Both the position numbers and the translations under genes were made by a program. Under the pieces are notes generated by a model. That model did not search any database, was not told the origin of the DNA, and saw only the letters and a program-made list of their open reading frames with translations. A stretch of DNA of 64,000 nt from NCBI GenBank assembly GCA_013368315.1, contig JAACJM010000165.1, forward strand, positions 124,001 to 188,000. Reading direction: 5' to 3'. The stretch is from Tetrapyrgos nigripes. Lineage: Eukaryota > Basidiomycota > Agaricomycetes > Agaricales > Campanellaceae. Each line of letters begins with the position of its first letter. Position 1 is the first letter of the stretch. Of the stretch, positions 36,818-47,922 are shown piece by piece.

Positions 36818-36981
36818 TAACCTACATACGAGTTGCATGAATTTAACGCGCTGTCCTGCCTAGTGTATATACAAGTACGTTGCAAACGAGGCTCTAGTTT
36901 ATTTGAAGTTTACGCCGTTTCTGCGTGTGCGTATACTCCAGCTCCTTCCGAGTCCTGATTAGCCGGAAGTTCTCGCAACGT

Positions 36982-37153
36982 CATCACAAAAAATGACGCT
37001 CTGTTATAATTGGTAGAAACATCTCAACCAGGTTCTATCTAGGTTATAAAAACCTTCTAACTGGTTTTTAGTAGTTATAATCCAATTATAACTGATCATG
37101 ATCCATTATAATGTCGAGAATGGGATTATAACTGAGCGTCATTTTTTGTGATG
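36982..37153. mobile_element. 172-bp MITE with 29-bp terminal inverted repeats
   Basis: Left end 36982-37010 and right end 37125-37153 are inverted copies with one mismatch; they start catcacaaaaaatgacgctc and reach into ttataat. The interior is AT-rich with additional ttataa motifs. No coding capacity. Confidence 0.75.
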
Positions 37154-37531
37154 GTTCTCGTACCGCGCGCAGTGATGAGACACACTTTTTCAGCTAGTGG
37201 TATCGATGATTACTAGTCTTGATCACCCCCATTGACAAGTCCAGAAGAGCCAAACCCATGAAATTCGTAGTTGCAATCGCTACTTCTCATCCTTCTCCGT
37301 CGAGGGAGAGTAAGTACTGCTATTACTCGTACCACTTGCACTTAGTATATAAATAAATATGTCTCTTTCATGGATAACAAGCTACAGTACTGGGTGGTTA
37401 ATATACGATTAAGTACTATACATCAAGTCCATTGCATATACTACAGGTACCGCCAGATCAGCGCAATATTCTAGTACAAAAGAGTCCGTATTTCTCGAAA
37501 CATTAATTATCAGGACCATCATCGTTGACAT
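37154..37531. other. Intergenic, downstream of GST 1
   Basis: AT-rich, no gene recognised. Confidence 0.35.
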
Positions 37532-38326
37532 TCAGTAGACATCCATATAATCCCTACACCTCTCTTTCAACCTCGCCCATCTTCCTCCATTCCATTCCCT
37601 GACACGCGCCCATCCATCATGCGCTGCCATGTTCTCAATCCAAACAAGCACAGAACACAAAGCAAAATCAGCATAAGTCAAATGATGCCCCATCGCGCAG
37701 ATCCCATCTCCATCTCCATCACCCGTGTTCTTGTCAAGAACAGAAGCAAGGAAATCAAATTGTTCCTTCACTAACTGCCAAGCTCGCTCTCTTTCTGGGC
37801 CTGGAGGTAAAGTCTGCTGAGGTGTATGAGGGAAGAAAGATTGGTTCGATGGTCCTAAGCGTTGAAAACTCAAAGGAACCATGATAGGAAGAAGTGGCTT
37901 GGCAAACACCTCTTGAATGTAATGGACAAATAATGTTTGAACGGCACGAGAACCCTCGGGGAACACGGGGCGAGCGGGATACAAGGACTCGAGATACTCG
38001 GCTATGTTGTTAGGGTTCGAAAGTATCTCTGGTTTACGAGGATTCCGTGTTGGGTCTACGATGACGGGAAGTGTATACACGGGACGTCCATCGGCTCGAA
38101 ACGAGCTCGGAGGGGCTCCGATTGAACGTAGAGTGTTCTCGATATCAGGAAAGTCCACCCAAACGGTTCGATATCGAAGACGTTTGTAGTTTAGAATGAA
38201 ACGGACACGCCATATATTGGGTGCCCAAGGCTGAGGACTATTCCCTGGAAGATCGTACAAAGTTATGATTGGTGTGGCGGAAGAGCGGCTTGGTGCCACA
38301 CTGCCAGGGCGGCCAGAGCGAGACAT
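37532..38326 (-). CDS. Fungal glutathione S-transferase (paralogue 1)
   Basis: Single exon, 264 residues. After a Ser/Arg-rich leader of about 18 residues the thioredoxin-like half begins IITLYDLPGNSPQPWAPNIW and runs through RVRFILNYKRLRYRTVWVDF, RPVYTLPVIVDPT (cis-Pro region) and NIAEYLESLYPARPVFPEGS, which contributes the glutathione gamma-glutamyl site. The helical half has VKEQFDFLASVLDK, MGHHLTYADFALCSVLVWIE (the conserved hydrophobic staple and D of the N-capping box) and EWNGGRWARLKERCRDYM. The PWxPNxWRxRF pattern is that of the fungal etherase-like/GSTFuA class, associated with conjugation or binding of lignin-derived and other xenobiotic aromatics. The nearest neighbour on the same strand is a paralogue 1 kb away, an obvious tandem duplication. 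Confidence 0.85.
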   Translation of the reverse strand: MSRSGRPGSVAPSRSSATPIITLYDLPGNSPQPWAPNIWRVRFILNYKRLRYRTVWVDFPDIENTLRSIGAPPSSFRADGRPVYTLPVIVDPTRNPRKPEILSNPNNIAEYLESLYPARPVFPEGSRAVQTLFVHYIQEVFAKPLLPIMVPLSFQRLGPSNQSFFPHTPQQTLPPGPERERAWQLVKEQFDFLASVLDKNTGDGDGDGICAMGHHLTYADFALCSVLVWIENMAAHDGWARVREWNGGRWARLKERCRDYMDVY

Positions 38327-39287
38327 TTGGTGGAGAATCTGGATCGATACTGGGATAAAGGTTTGTGATCTGAAAGGATAAGATGGAAATGGACCTATTT
38401 AACCCTCTGAAATTTCTCAAATTTGCACTAGGCTTGTCTGAAAACTACACCTCTGCTGTAGAATGTACGAGGCAGTAAGTCGTTTGTGAGTGCTTGTTAG
38501 GAAAAATGAGCCAGAACTCAACTCTCTGACTCATAATCATTTGTAGGAAATAATTTCCTGTCATAATAAATCATAGATGAATGCTGAGCGGGTGCGCACC
38601 GAGGTGACCATAGCCGACATGACCAAGGTAACCAGAGCAAGGCGCTGGTTTCAGATCGATTACAACTACAACTATTGAGCTCGGACCCGAGGATAATTGA
38701 TGCGCCTGCCCTTTTAGCCACTTAAGAAACATGCATATAGCCTTTGGATTCCAGTGAGAACTTATTTGGAACTTATTGCAGCTTGCTTATCGTGGCATTT
38801 ATGGTCAAAGCACAGGTTCAATGGCCCCTCCGCTGAGCCCTGGTTTCTGATAGATGCTGAGAAGTCTCTAATGCAGTACAGAGATTGGCGAGAGAACTGA
38901 CTGTTTTTCAGTCATTCTCCGTAATAACTGTTCCATAAAAGGAAATTGCCGCCAGACGCGTCGCGTTGGCATCGCGGTTCAGCGGGACTGTCGAGATGAT
39001 GAGGAGTTGAGTTGATTGGATACATATTGCAGTGTAGAACTAGATGTAGCTCCCTGCATAGCTGTCGAATTATACTACTACGAGTGCACACCAGTCAGTC
39101 TTCAGCCTCTGATTCCACAGCTTGAGTAATGATTGTCGGGCATCCATGTCAGGTCCGAGTCCTACAACGCTCTCTCTATGGTATGTATTAGATTTCGTCT
39201 ATTTATTTCAATCGAATATACATAATAGTACACGCAAGTCTTCTCGAGACCTCCAAATAGTCCCCAAACTATACAGTAAAGTAAAAG
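38327..39287. other. Intergenic between the two tandem GST genes
   Basis: No gene seen; promoter region of GST 1. Only short non-protein-like frames. Confidence 0.4.
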
Positions 39288-40200
39288 CTAATGATCATCC
39301 ATATACTGTTTGCACCGCTCCCACAACCTCTCCCATCTTCCTTCATTCCAATGGCGGACCCGTTCCCAACCATCACTCGGAGCGATCTGCCTTATCCACA
39401 TCAGAACGGCGCACAGCGCAAAGTCCGCGTAAGTCAGTTCATGTCCCATAGCCACTACACTGTCCTCTAGTTCGTCTCGACCCCCAGCATTCTTTTGTAA
39501 GATTATATCTAAAAAATCAAACTGCTCCTTCGCAATCAGCCATGCCTGATCGCGTCGTGGACCAGGAGGGAGAGGCTGGTTTGAATGATAAGGGTATCTT
39601 GGAGCCTGAGTATATCCCTCCGAAAGCGAGGGATGCCCACGAAAATGAGTCTGAGAACGTTGACTGAGCTGTTGATGACTCAGTGGGACCAGTATGGGTA
39701 AAAGCGGCTTCGCAAACACCTCTTGAATGTAATGAACGAATAATGTTTGCAGTGCGCGCGAACCAGCGGGAAATATTGGACGAGAGGGGTACGCTATTTC
39801 GAGGTATTCAGAGATGGAATTGGCGGAGGAGATAATGATTGGTCTGTTACTACCGGTACCGGCGAGATCTCGAGTTGGGTCTATCAGTATGGGAAGGGAG
39901 TATATGGGTTGGCCGTTTGGGCCTATGTGAGTTGGAGGCGCTCCAATTGATTTGAGTCTAGATTCCACATCGGGAAATTCGATCCATATCGTTTGGTATT
40001 GTAGACGTTTGTAGTTTAGTACGAATCTGGAGGGTACGTAGTAAGCATCCTCTGTCTTTATCAGAAGTATGGAATGCTCACCGGATACGCCAAATGCTAG
40101 GTAACCACGGCTGTGGATTGTAATCGCGACGAATATCGTAGATCGTTATCACGGATATGGATGAAGGATCTGAACGAAACGACGAATGGGGAGACGACAT
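39288..40200 (-). CDS. Fungal glutathione S-transferase (paralogue 2)
   Basis: Exons 40082-40200 and 39288-40026 give 285 residues. The product reads VITIYDIRRDYNPQPWLPSI, then FVLNYKRLQYQTIWIEFPDV across the splice, PIYSLPILIDPTRDL, NSISEYLEIAYPSRPIFPAG, FVHYIQEVFAKPLLPILVPL (nearly identical to paralogue 1), VAMGHELTYADFALCAVLMW and HWNEGRWERLWERCKQYM. It has one intron where paralogue 1 has none, and a longer loop (YTQAPRYPYHSNQ) before the second helical block. Same class and expected activity as paralogue 1: glutathione conjugation or ligand binding in the cytosol. Confidence 0.86.
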
Positions 40201-40277
40201 CAACTTATGAGACGAAATGACAGACGCTCACTTCTTATATACGTATGCAGAAGCTTGCGCAGACGGGGACGGGAAGG

Positions 40278-41115
40278 TCAAGTACGATCAGTATCACCTT
40301 TCCAAGCACAGGAAAGGCCTTTGTGCGTTTCCTCTGTAGACTCGAGAGCTGTTTCATAGTATAAATATAACTGAACTGCGTACGGAATGAACTTTCCTTC
40401 CATAATGAGAGCGAGTTTTGCGTCTTGACTCACAAGGCCTCGAAATCCGTGGATGTCGTCTGTAATCTGAAGGGTGTCACCGGAAGAATCTTCTTCTAGT
40501 ATTTGGTACATACTATATCTGGAGGATCTGCAAGTCTGCCTACAGAGGGAATGTGTGTTGTTTCTTTCGTTTGGAAGAGCTGACTCGGTCAAAAGGACGA
40601 GTAGAAAGGACGGAAAATTTACCCCTGAAACCATCTCCAAAGATACCAACAGGGAGTGATGGAGTAAGGGGTATAGCTAGAGAAACTCACGGATGCTTTG
40701 AAAGTCAACACACGCCTGCAGGGCCAAATCATTAAATTGGAGGAACGAAAACCGCAGCTATCAAAAATTTTGATCATGGAGTGTACGCGGAGTCCTGAAG
40801 CAATCAGTAAGGATATAGCACTCACCAGTTGCAAGTCTCGGATGCACTTAAAAAAGTTTCAATTCCACTTCGGGTCAGTTAGGCTTTTGTTTCCAACTTT
40901 TCTGGCAGGCGGCTGGAATATGAGTGTATCTCAACTGGACTAAGAAATGAGAGGAACTGGATGTCCTGAGCGAGACTTGAGCGAGACTGGTACATGGGTG
41001 TAATGGCTGTTTGAAAACTTGGATGTTGTCTTCGTGAGGATGGTGACTGGCGCTGACTAAGCTCGTGCACGGGCCAAGTGTTTGTCCCGTCGGCGTTGCC
41101 TTTCCTCTGTTGCAA
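40278..41115 (-). pseudogene. Possible F-box-like gene or remnant
   Basis: Minus-strand exons can be joined to read SLAQDIQFLSFLSPVEIHSY, then CIRDLQLLRFSFLQFNDLAL and, in the last exon, TLQITDDIHGFRGLVSQDAK ending DTDRT. LSPxEIHSYSS resembles the F-box start seen in many Agaricomycete proteins. Some splice sites are non-ideal (for example an AAG acceptor) and no clear later domain follows, so this is either a decayed gene or my model is incomplete. Confidence 0.3.
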
Positions 41116-41243
41116 CGACAGTGATCCCCTTCTTCAAAGCCGGACGTATTCAGCGTTATTATCCCACCGCGACAACAAAAGTACTTTTTATTTTCCAGGT
41201 ACACATCGACACATCATTATCCAGCAGCTTAGCATTTAGGCCT

Positions 41244-42493
41244 CCCAGTGAAAACCGGTGCTGAGCCCAACTGAGTCTAGCTGAGAAATCAGAAAAACTG
41301 AGCCCGCCACGAAATTTGAGTCCATTTGAGCCCATCTGAGCAGAGCTGAGTGGGGCTGAGTACGACTGAGGGATTTGGCAGGGATTTGGGCTCTTTTGAT
41401 GCATTGGTTTTCCGTTCCCTCTATTCGATTTCAAACAATAATATAATATATTTCAAAGTACCTAGTACAGTAATACAACCTCCAGTAGGAGTACACATAC
41501 CACACCATGATCCCGAAATCACACTGCTTCTAGATCTCCAAGAGCAACCTGAATGCATACAATGTCCCGCTTCCAAGAATCCCTGCCAAATAATAAGTCA
41601 TTTTATGCACGTAGAACAGATTCGAAAGGATAGCTCGCCACAGACCTCAGACTGGGACGAAATGGGTGTATGCCCGTGAACAGATCGCCGCCATGTCTCG
41701 TCCTAAGGAGATAATCGTAAGTTTTATTGCCCGACGAAATCGCAGGCATAAGAAATAATTCACCGAAGTCAGTTTCGTTACGCGTCGAGCGTTTTGCCTG
41801 GCTATATGCGCAGAAATTAGCGCGGTAGTACAAGAAAGGACCCTCGTCTACGCACCTTTGATCACCACCGTCTGGTTACGCATCGTGGCTTGTTCCGCCT
41901 AAATATATGGGCTGAGATTAGCAGATTACTGGACAGGGTTGCCAAAGACGTACCTTCGATATCATTCTCCCAGATACCGCCCTCCACATCGCCTTCCTTC
42001 ATCGTATCCTCTCCCGCCTAGGTATATGTGTTTCCATTAGTGAATAGATAGACGACGAAACACACACCACGTCGTCATCCTTGATACATCTTACACGCGA
42101 CGCGACGGCAATCAGCAAAAATGAACCAGACGCCAATGATGGGAGAAAGATACCAAAGTGTTGCCATGAAGGCGGAAAGGGCATATGTGGACAGCAGAGG
42201 GGAAGGAGAATGGGCGGGGAGTGGGCGGGGAAGGTAAGAAGAAGAGATGGGAAGAAACGACATCTGGGGGGTCGAACCTTTGGGGCTGTGACGTCGGCAG
42301 CTTCTCCAGAGACATTGGAGATCGTTAGACTCAAGTAGAAAAGGCTTTGAAAAATTCTGAGAAGGTCGTCGAGGTTGAGAAGAAGGGTCGGATATGCCGG
42401 AAGTGACGTCACAGCAAGCCAAATTAGGAAATCCCTCAGAAATTCTCAGTTCGACGCTCTACTCAGATCTGCTCAGCGCCGGTTTTCACTGGG
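41244..42493. mobile_element. TIR element Y2 with CCCAGTGAAAA ends
   Basis: Ends are CCCAGTGAAAACCGGTGCTG at 41244 and its near-inverse at about 42470-42493, so the outer 11 bases match Y1. Flanks are 15-base direct repeats with two mismatches, TTAGCATTTAGGCCT (41229-41243) and TTAATATTTAGGCCT (42494-42508). Subterminal sequence is full of ctgag repeats, analogous to the gagcgaa repeats of Y1 but a different word. The interior on - can be split into exon-like blocks separated by GT...AG stretches (for example 41881-41953 and 41821-41871), and one frame reads MATLWYLSPIIGVWFIFADC. No transposase was recognised; probably non-autonomous. Confidence 0.6.
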
Positions 42494-42677
42494 TTAATAT
42501 TTAGGCCTCGGTTAAACGCAATAGACGGAGAATGTAAGTCCCCGTGTCTTCATCACAATGTCTGCATTCCTCTCACCCTCTTCAAAACTCTCTCCCCGTT
42601 GTCACATACTTCAGACTGTACTTAGTAATGAATTGTATTGGCTTCTCGATTTCAATGCTTCTGAATGCTTCGACTTT

Positions 42678-44640
42678 TCAAGAGACCTCCCAAATCTCCT
42701 TTGCAGTTTGAATCAAAAGGGAAAGCTTCTTTCTTTCGTCCTGCCAATGCATACGGGTCGGTGAATTAGTAAGCTCCAGCAAAACGTCTACATCAGCAAC
42801 TGGTGTTTACCTCTTCAGTGATAGGATTTCCCTCCCAAGTCGAAGCGAAGCCGCATTGAGGGCTGATGCACAGTCTGCAGTTGCGTCGATTAATTATGGG
42901 CAAGTACTGCCGAGGAGGAGAAAATCTGAGAAACTTACTGGTTTAAGGCCTCCTCCTTTGAACGAGTCGGATGACCTTCGAACATAACAGTGGCAGCTTC
43001 GAGAACGCGAGATTTTATTTCTTCTGGCGATTCCAGCTTCAGTGGTGATGTCAGTACGTATTCGATACTGGAGGATGGGGACGGAAAATTATCATGAGTA
43101 CTCACCTCGCTGTTCTTACTCGTTACTAGGCCAAGGACGATTGCTTTATCAGTGGGGAAGTTACGCAGTGGGCTAAAATCCCCACTATTGTCGCTGTTGT
43201 CGAATTCCAGCTTACACCAAATTCAGTGCTATTCCCAGGGAGAAAGAGAAGTATACCTAACTCACATAGAAGGCATCAACATCAAGCCTCTCAAACACAC
43301 GCTCCTTCGCAATTCGCTCATAGCTGGAGTTGAAGAAACTCTTTCCCTGCGAAGTCAGAATCAGAGAAAAACCCCACATCGTTCCCAAAATGTGCAGCCA
43401 TTCCATCCAGACATTTGAACAGTACGTCACGGAGGACCTACCTTGTAATTTCCTCTACAAAAGTGGATCCCAATGCACATATCATCCGGACGGCCTTGCG
43501 TGCATATATTGATTGCTTTGATGGCTATATCCAGGAGATATTCCGGATCTTTGCCCTGCGAACGCATCTGCTCGATCATAGGCTGATAAGAGAAGAAGGC
43601 GATTTGGGGGTCGTCGATTTCGATGTTGCCTGGGTAAGTGCGAGATATATATTAACGTACATATCGGTGAAGGGGGAAAAGAGAGCAATTCACGACATCC
43701 AAGATCATAAAGCTCTTTGATTTCTTCACGATAAGCGGTGGCGACGTCGGTGATGTACGCAACTACGGGTAGTACGGAGTAAGCAGGATCAAGCTGGGAC
43801 GAATGGGATGAGGAGCACTCACGATCATTTTCGTACACATCTACATCATAAGAGAACTTATCATGGCGAAGGAAAATCCAAGTTGGGGATGGAAGGTTGA
43901 TCTTAAGGCGCCTGACGTCCTAGCATTTAGATAGTATATTGATTTCCTGAATACAACGACTGAGAGTAAGTAGAAAACAAACCTCTGCTGGGACTAGACC
44001 CCTGAGATACTTGAAATCATCCACGTAGAATGGTTTGGTTCTTTTGATTTTACCCTGTAATTCGCTTCTCAGTGATGAGAGATCCGAGAGTAGAACCACC
44101 GTACTCACATCACAATAAAACGAAGGAGAAGTCTCCAATCCAGCCTCGATGATGACTCGCTTGACGTTTGGCATGTATGACATGAATTTCTCCGCTGGGC
44201 CTGATAGTCGAGTAGTTTAATAAGACGAGGAGGTGGAATTGGGAAGAAGATTACTGACATTTCCAAGGCTTCATCCCTTCAAGAACGTCGAATACGCTTG
44301 CCAGAATACTAGCCTGTGATGATGTATGCGTATACAATTGTGCAACTGAACATTTCGGTATCGTTGGTACAAGTGACGCCATCACCCACCTACGCATCTC
44401 CCCATCAGTAATTGTCTTTATCCCCACCGCCTTCTGAAGCTCCACGACATGCTTGATGGCATCTTCTTGCAGTTGGGACAACGAGACTGGCCCTTCGGAT
44501 TCAGACTTGTCGTTTGACGAAGAGGCTTTCAATTCATAGAGCCTATCATAGAGAGGTTTCGGACGTATGAGCGAGCCGACATGTTCAGCACGGTATGGGG
44601 GACTGAGTTTTAGCTTTGGACGTGGGGCGTCAGCCTGCAT
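42678..44640 (-). CDS. MetE-like (cobalamin-independent methionine synthase C-terminal/UROD-like) protein
   Basis: About ten short exons starting with ATG at 44640. The product opens KLSPPYRAEHVGSLIRPKPL and AVGIKTITDGEMRRWVMAS. It continues WKCPAEKFMSYMPNVKRVII, GKIKRTKPFYVDDFKYL, DVATAYREEIKELYDLGCRN, IEIDDPQIAFFSYQPMIEQM, DDMCIGIHFCRGNYK, LEFDNSDNSGDFSPLRNFPT, and ends QLCISPQCGFASTWEGNPIT before TGA at 42678. His and Cys of IHFC and the Cys of SPQCGF are the zinc ligands that activate a thiol in MetE-type barrels. The length fits the stand-alone C-terminal-type enzymes rather than full MetE, so it is more likely a methyl- or thiol-transfer enzyme of unknown substrate than the housekeeping methionine synthase. 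Confidence 0.85.
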
Positions 44641-44835
44641 TGTCAGGGTATCGTATATCTCCTGTGTTTAAGTAGGTTGCAAGACATCAGATGATGGAAA
44701 GAAGAGAAGGGTTAATAACGTCGAAGATTGATGTTTGGACAGCTGATACCGATCAAATCGCCTCGTCGACTCCCGTTAATATAGCCTGTAATGTAGAGCA
44801 AAGGTTTTAGTAGTTAAGTAGTACTACAGCCCATA

Positions 44836-47114
44836 TCAAAAGATACCGGAGACCAAACGAACAAATGAAAAGTCTGGTGTAGTAATCGACCCTCCCCACC
44901 ACAAAGACCTTACAGCCTTTTCCTTGATCTTCTGAACCACACCTATCCACTTGCCAACTGGCTCCGCATCTTCCTCAGCAGCTTGTGTGTCCTCCAAATC
45001 AATCAGGCGATTGCCAGCTCTGCGATAAGCCACCTCATAGTCTGCCAGTAAGCAAGGATCAGGTCCTCTACCTGGGTGGTCCACAAAATGCGTGTTGCCG
45101 TTTGTCTCGCTTGCGTCAGCGAACTCGAAGTCCAGCATGATAGGTTCCAAGGCCACTAGAGGCCTAGAAAAGTGACCTTGTGGCTCATCAAAGACTGGAT
45201 AAGGAAGCCATCCTTGTCGTACTGAGACGTTGCGAATTGGTGAGATACTAGCACCTGTAGTCAATCCGGATCCAGGAGTTGTCGAAAACATCTGCGGTTG
45301 GGAGCGAGATGCGACCATATCCACGAGTAAGCCATAGTTGATACTTGATGGCTTTGCTACAAAATCGATAGTATGTAGTTTTGGAACGAGTATACTGGTG
45401 GAGTCATGAACATAGCCGGTACCCTGACTTGCAGAGGAAGAAGGCGATGCAAGACCTGCGGGTACGCAATCCTGTTGAGGAATCGTCAAGGCTCGAATCA
45501 AATAATTCGATATTGCCGTATTGCCGTAGCTCTTCGAATCCGGTGATGGTGGTATCGAAGGAGGACTACTGAAACTCGGAGACCACTCCCTTACCATCAA
45601 CATCTTGAGACTAGGTGTGAGCTCCAAAATCGCTAGGAGCTGTAAATCCGTCAACGAATTCACGCGATCGAATTTTAGTTCTTCCAATACACATATGCTC
45701 TCCTCTGTGTCATAGCCAAGAGCCAAGTCTGAGGATGTCGATGTCGACGATACCCGGCGTAAAAATTCGAGGAACACTGTTTGTGGAAACTCTAGATTGG
45801 GATCGGGATGCGGACTCCATGGAGGAGAAATAGTCAACGAAGTCAAGGCTGGAGTGCTTAGACGGGTGAACCAACCCTCGAGATCGGTGGTAGAAATTGT
45901 TAAGGAAGTGAGATGATTCAGCTGGACGGTAGGATGAACCAGACTCTGGGGATTTCCTGCGGTACCCCATCCTGCAGGAGGCTCAGGATAACTGTTATCG
46001 ATAGTCATACTCTCGAGTTTAGGGCTATTGAGAAGTACAGCCATAACCTGTGGTACTGTCTGTCTGCTGAATTTGGCAGATGTCAGTTGTCCACAGGGTA
46101 CAAGAGTCACGAAAGGGGCTGAAAAATCCGACTCCGTATCGAAGAATACATCTTCCAGACACAGATGTTTTAACGCCTTCGCTTCTTTGAACATTTGGCC
46201 AAACTGAGATTCGGTGCAATTGCCATACTGGAGGGTAAGGGATTTCAGGTGGGATAATATTAATCCTCCGGGCGCCTCAGACGGGGTAGTGAAATCGAAT
46301 TGCGAATTTGGGTTGTAAGAGAGCGTTTCCCAACGATGAGAATGCTGGACGAGGGCGTGCATAAAGAGAGGATTGACACGGGACCATCTGGTTTGGATTT
46401 TCAAATCCATTGTTAGGGGATGAGATCCCGAATGAACGAGTATGTGTTGGAGAAGCTGGGCGCGTCCAAAAGTGATGTCACTTCCCGTCCCCACGTCAAC
46501 CCGTAGCGAAGACCATAGAGTTGGAAGGGATAGAGCAAGTTCTCGCCAGAATGAACACACATGGGAAAGGTTTACGGCTGGGGCCATGATTGTGTCGCGT
46601 TGGATGGAAATAGGGAGTTCACAGTAATACTCGAAGATCCCGGTTAGGGTCTCTGGGGGGAGACGACGAACAGGTGAAAGCAGGGTGAGGTGTTCCCGCT
46701 GGTACCGCTCGAGTTCAGCTCGCTGTCGTGAAAGCTTGAGCGTCAACTTCCCCAGACGCTCGATCTCTCGGGTATATTGAGTTAACTCCGACTCTACCTC
46801 GTCGATAAGCATCTGGATTTTAGCGCTTTCGGTGGGAGTGGGGACGTATTTGGCGCGTATCTGGGAGAGGGTGGAGGGAGAGTGGGTACGCTGGATGCAA
46901 GGGAAGGTGTAGAGACATTCTGGGCAAATCAGTGTAGGAGAGAACTCGACCTCTTCAAGTTCCTCGTGAACACTGCCTGGATCCTCTGGCGGAAGTTCGG
47001 ACCATTCTGGACCCGGGGGAGGGAAGAACTGGAGAGTAGATCCTGAAAATAAAAAGAATATATCAAAGTGGAGGTCTATAACTTGAAAAAGTAGCTTTTA
47101 CCGGTAGCCAGCAT
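44836..47114 (-). CDS. F-box protein with variable C-terminal LRR-like region
   Basis: Exon 47102-47114 (13 nt, MLAT) joins exon 44836-47042, giving 739 residues and a closing phase. The first 80 residues hold two Cys pairs (ICPECLYTFPC). A coiled coil (VESELTQYTREIERLGKLTL, LERYQREHLTLL) precedes the F-box, LLSPVRRLPPETLTGIFEYY with LSHVCSFWRELALSLPTLWS. The remainder has irregular leucine-rich segments (LKHLCLEDVFFDT, LTSLTISTTDLEGW, LEELKFDRVNSLTDLQLLAI). This is the very expanded Agaricomycete F-box class. F-box proteins link substrates to SCF ubiquitin ligases through Skp1; the substrate is unknown. A 5' start further upstream is possible, since the frame before ATG is also open for a short distance. 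Confidence 0.85.
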
Positions 47115-47922
47115 GAATCCTTGCTTGCAGACGACAAGACTGATGGGAGATTGAGTGAAAGAGGAATTAGACGCTGAAAATTCACGTCGTCTAGTTGGAA
47201 CTCCGATTCGGCAAATGCCCGTAGTGGTTTTTTACGAGACCTATGAGCCTACTTAGATGCCGAATGTTTTATAGCTCCCATCACCGGATTTGCGTCTCTT
47301 CATCGTCTGAGTGATTCTACACTAGCAAAACTACCAATGCCATCCGTTTCGATTATTCGGATCGTCAAATCGCTAAAACTCTGTTGAAACCGTTCATTGC
47401 GCGAGGCCCGGAGGCTCCTCTCGACAAATATTGGGAATCTAAGTGCCAGGGGAGGCTTGAAACATAATTTGCGAACTGTGGATAGAGGAGATGCCACGGT
47501 GCTCCTCATATCCCCACTAGTTGAGTCTCCTAGGCTTCGCGCCTCTCCATTGGTACTTCGCCATGGTACGTACAGGGCGCCACCTTGAACTTCAATGCTA
47601 CTGACATGCATCTTGTCTTGCCGGAATAAATGCGGCCTCATTGAACCCTTTCGCTAGGCGAAACTCCGGTGCACTAAATAAGGACTGGCTAACAAGTCGG
47701 GCAACACAGTCAATTAAATCACATCTTTTTCCGACATAGGCGAAACCCCGGTGCATTATATAACGACTAGCCTGGAGGAGTGCTCAAGAGGGATTCAAAC
47801 CCTGACACTCTGCTCTCTTCACAAGAACTCAGAATCCACCACGGGCGGCCAACCATCAACCGTCAGCATAGCACAGCACATCACTCCACTCCAGCGACTC
47901 CGAGACTCTAGCCACCGTGACA
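47115..47922. other. Intergenic, divergent promoter region with short direct repeat
   Basis: Lies between the F-box gene (-) and the alpha/beta hydrolase (+). A motif of about 18 bases, ggcgaaac(t/c)ccggtgca, occurs at about 47657 and 47739, 82 bases apart and each followed by ATA...ACT...CT. No gene seen. Confidence 0.45.

Noticed and set aside
37154..42680. CRISPR-like or phage-like arrays among the short repeats
   Set aside because: Repeats are terminal or subterminal repeats of eukaryotic elements without regular spacers.
47780..47880. Possible tRNA on minus (gggtttgaatccc T-loop-like word)
   Set aside because: The 5' acceptor strand and D-arm that should pair with it are not present.
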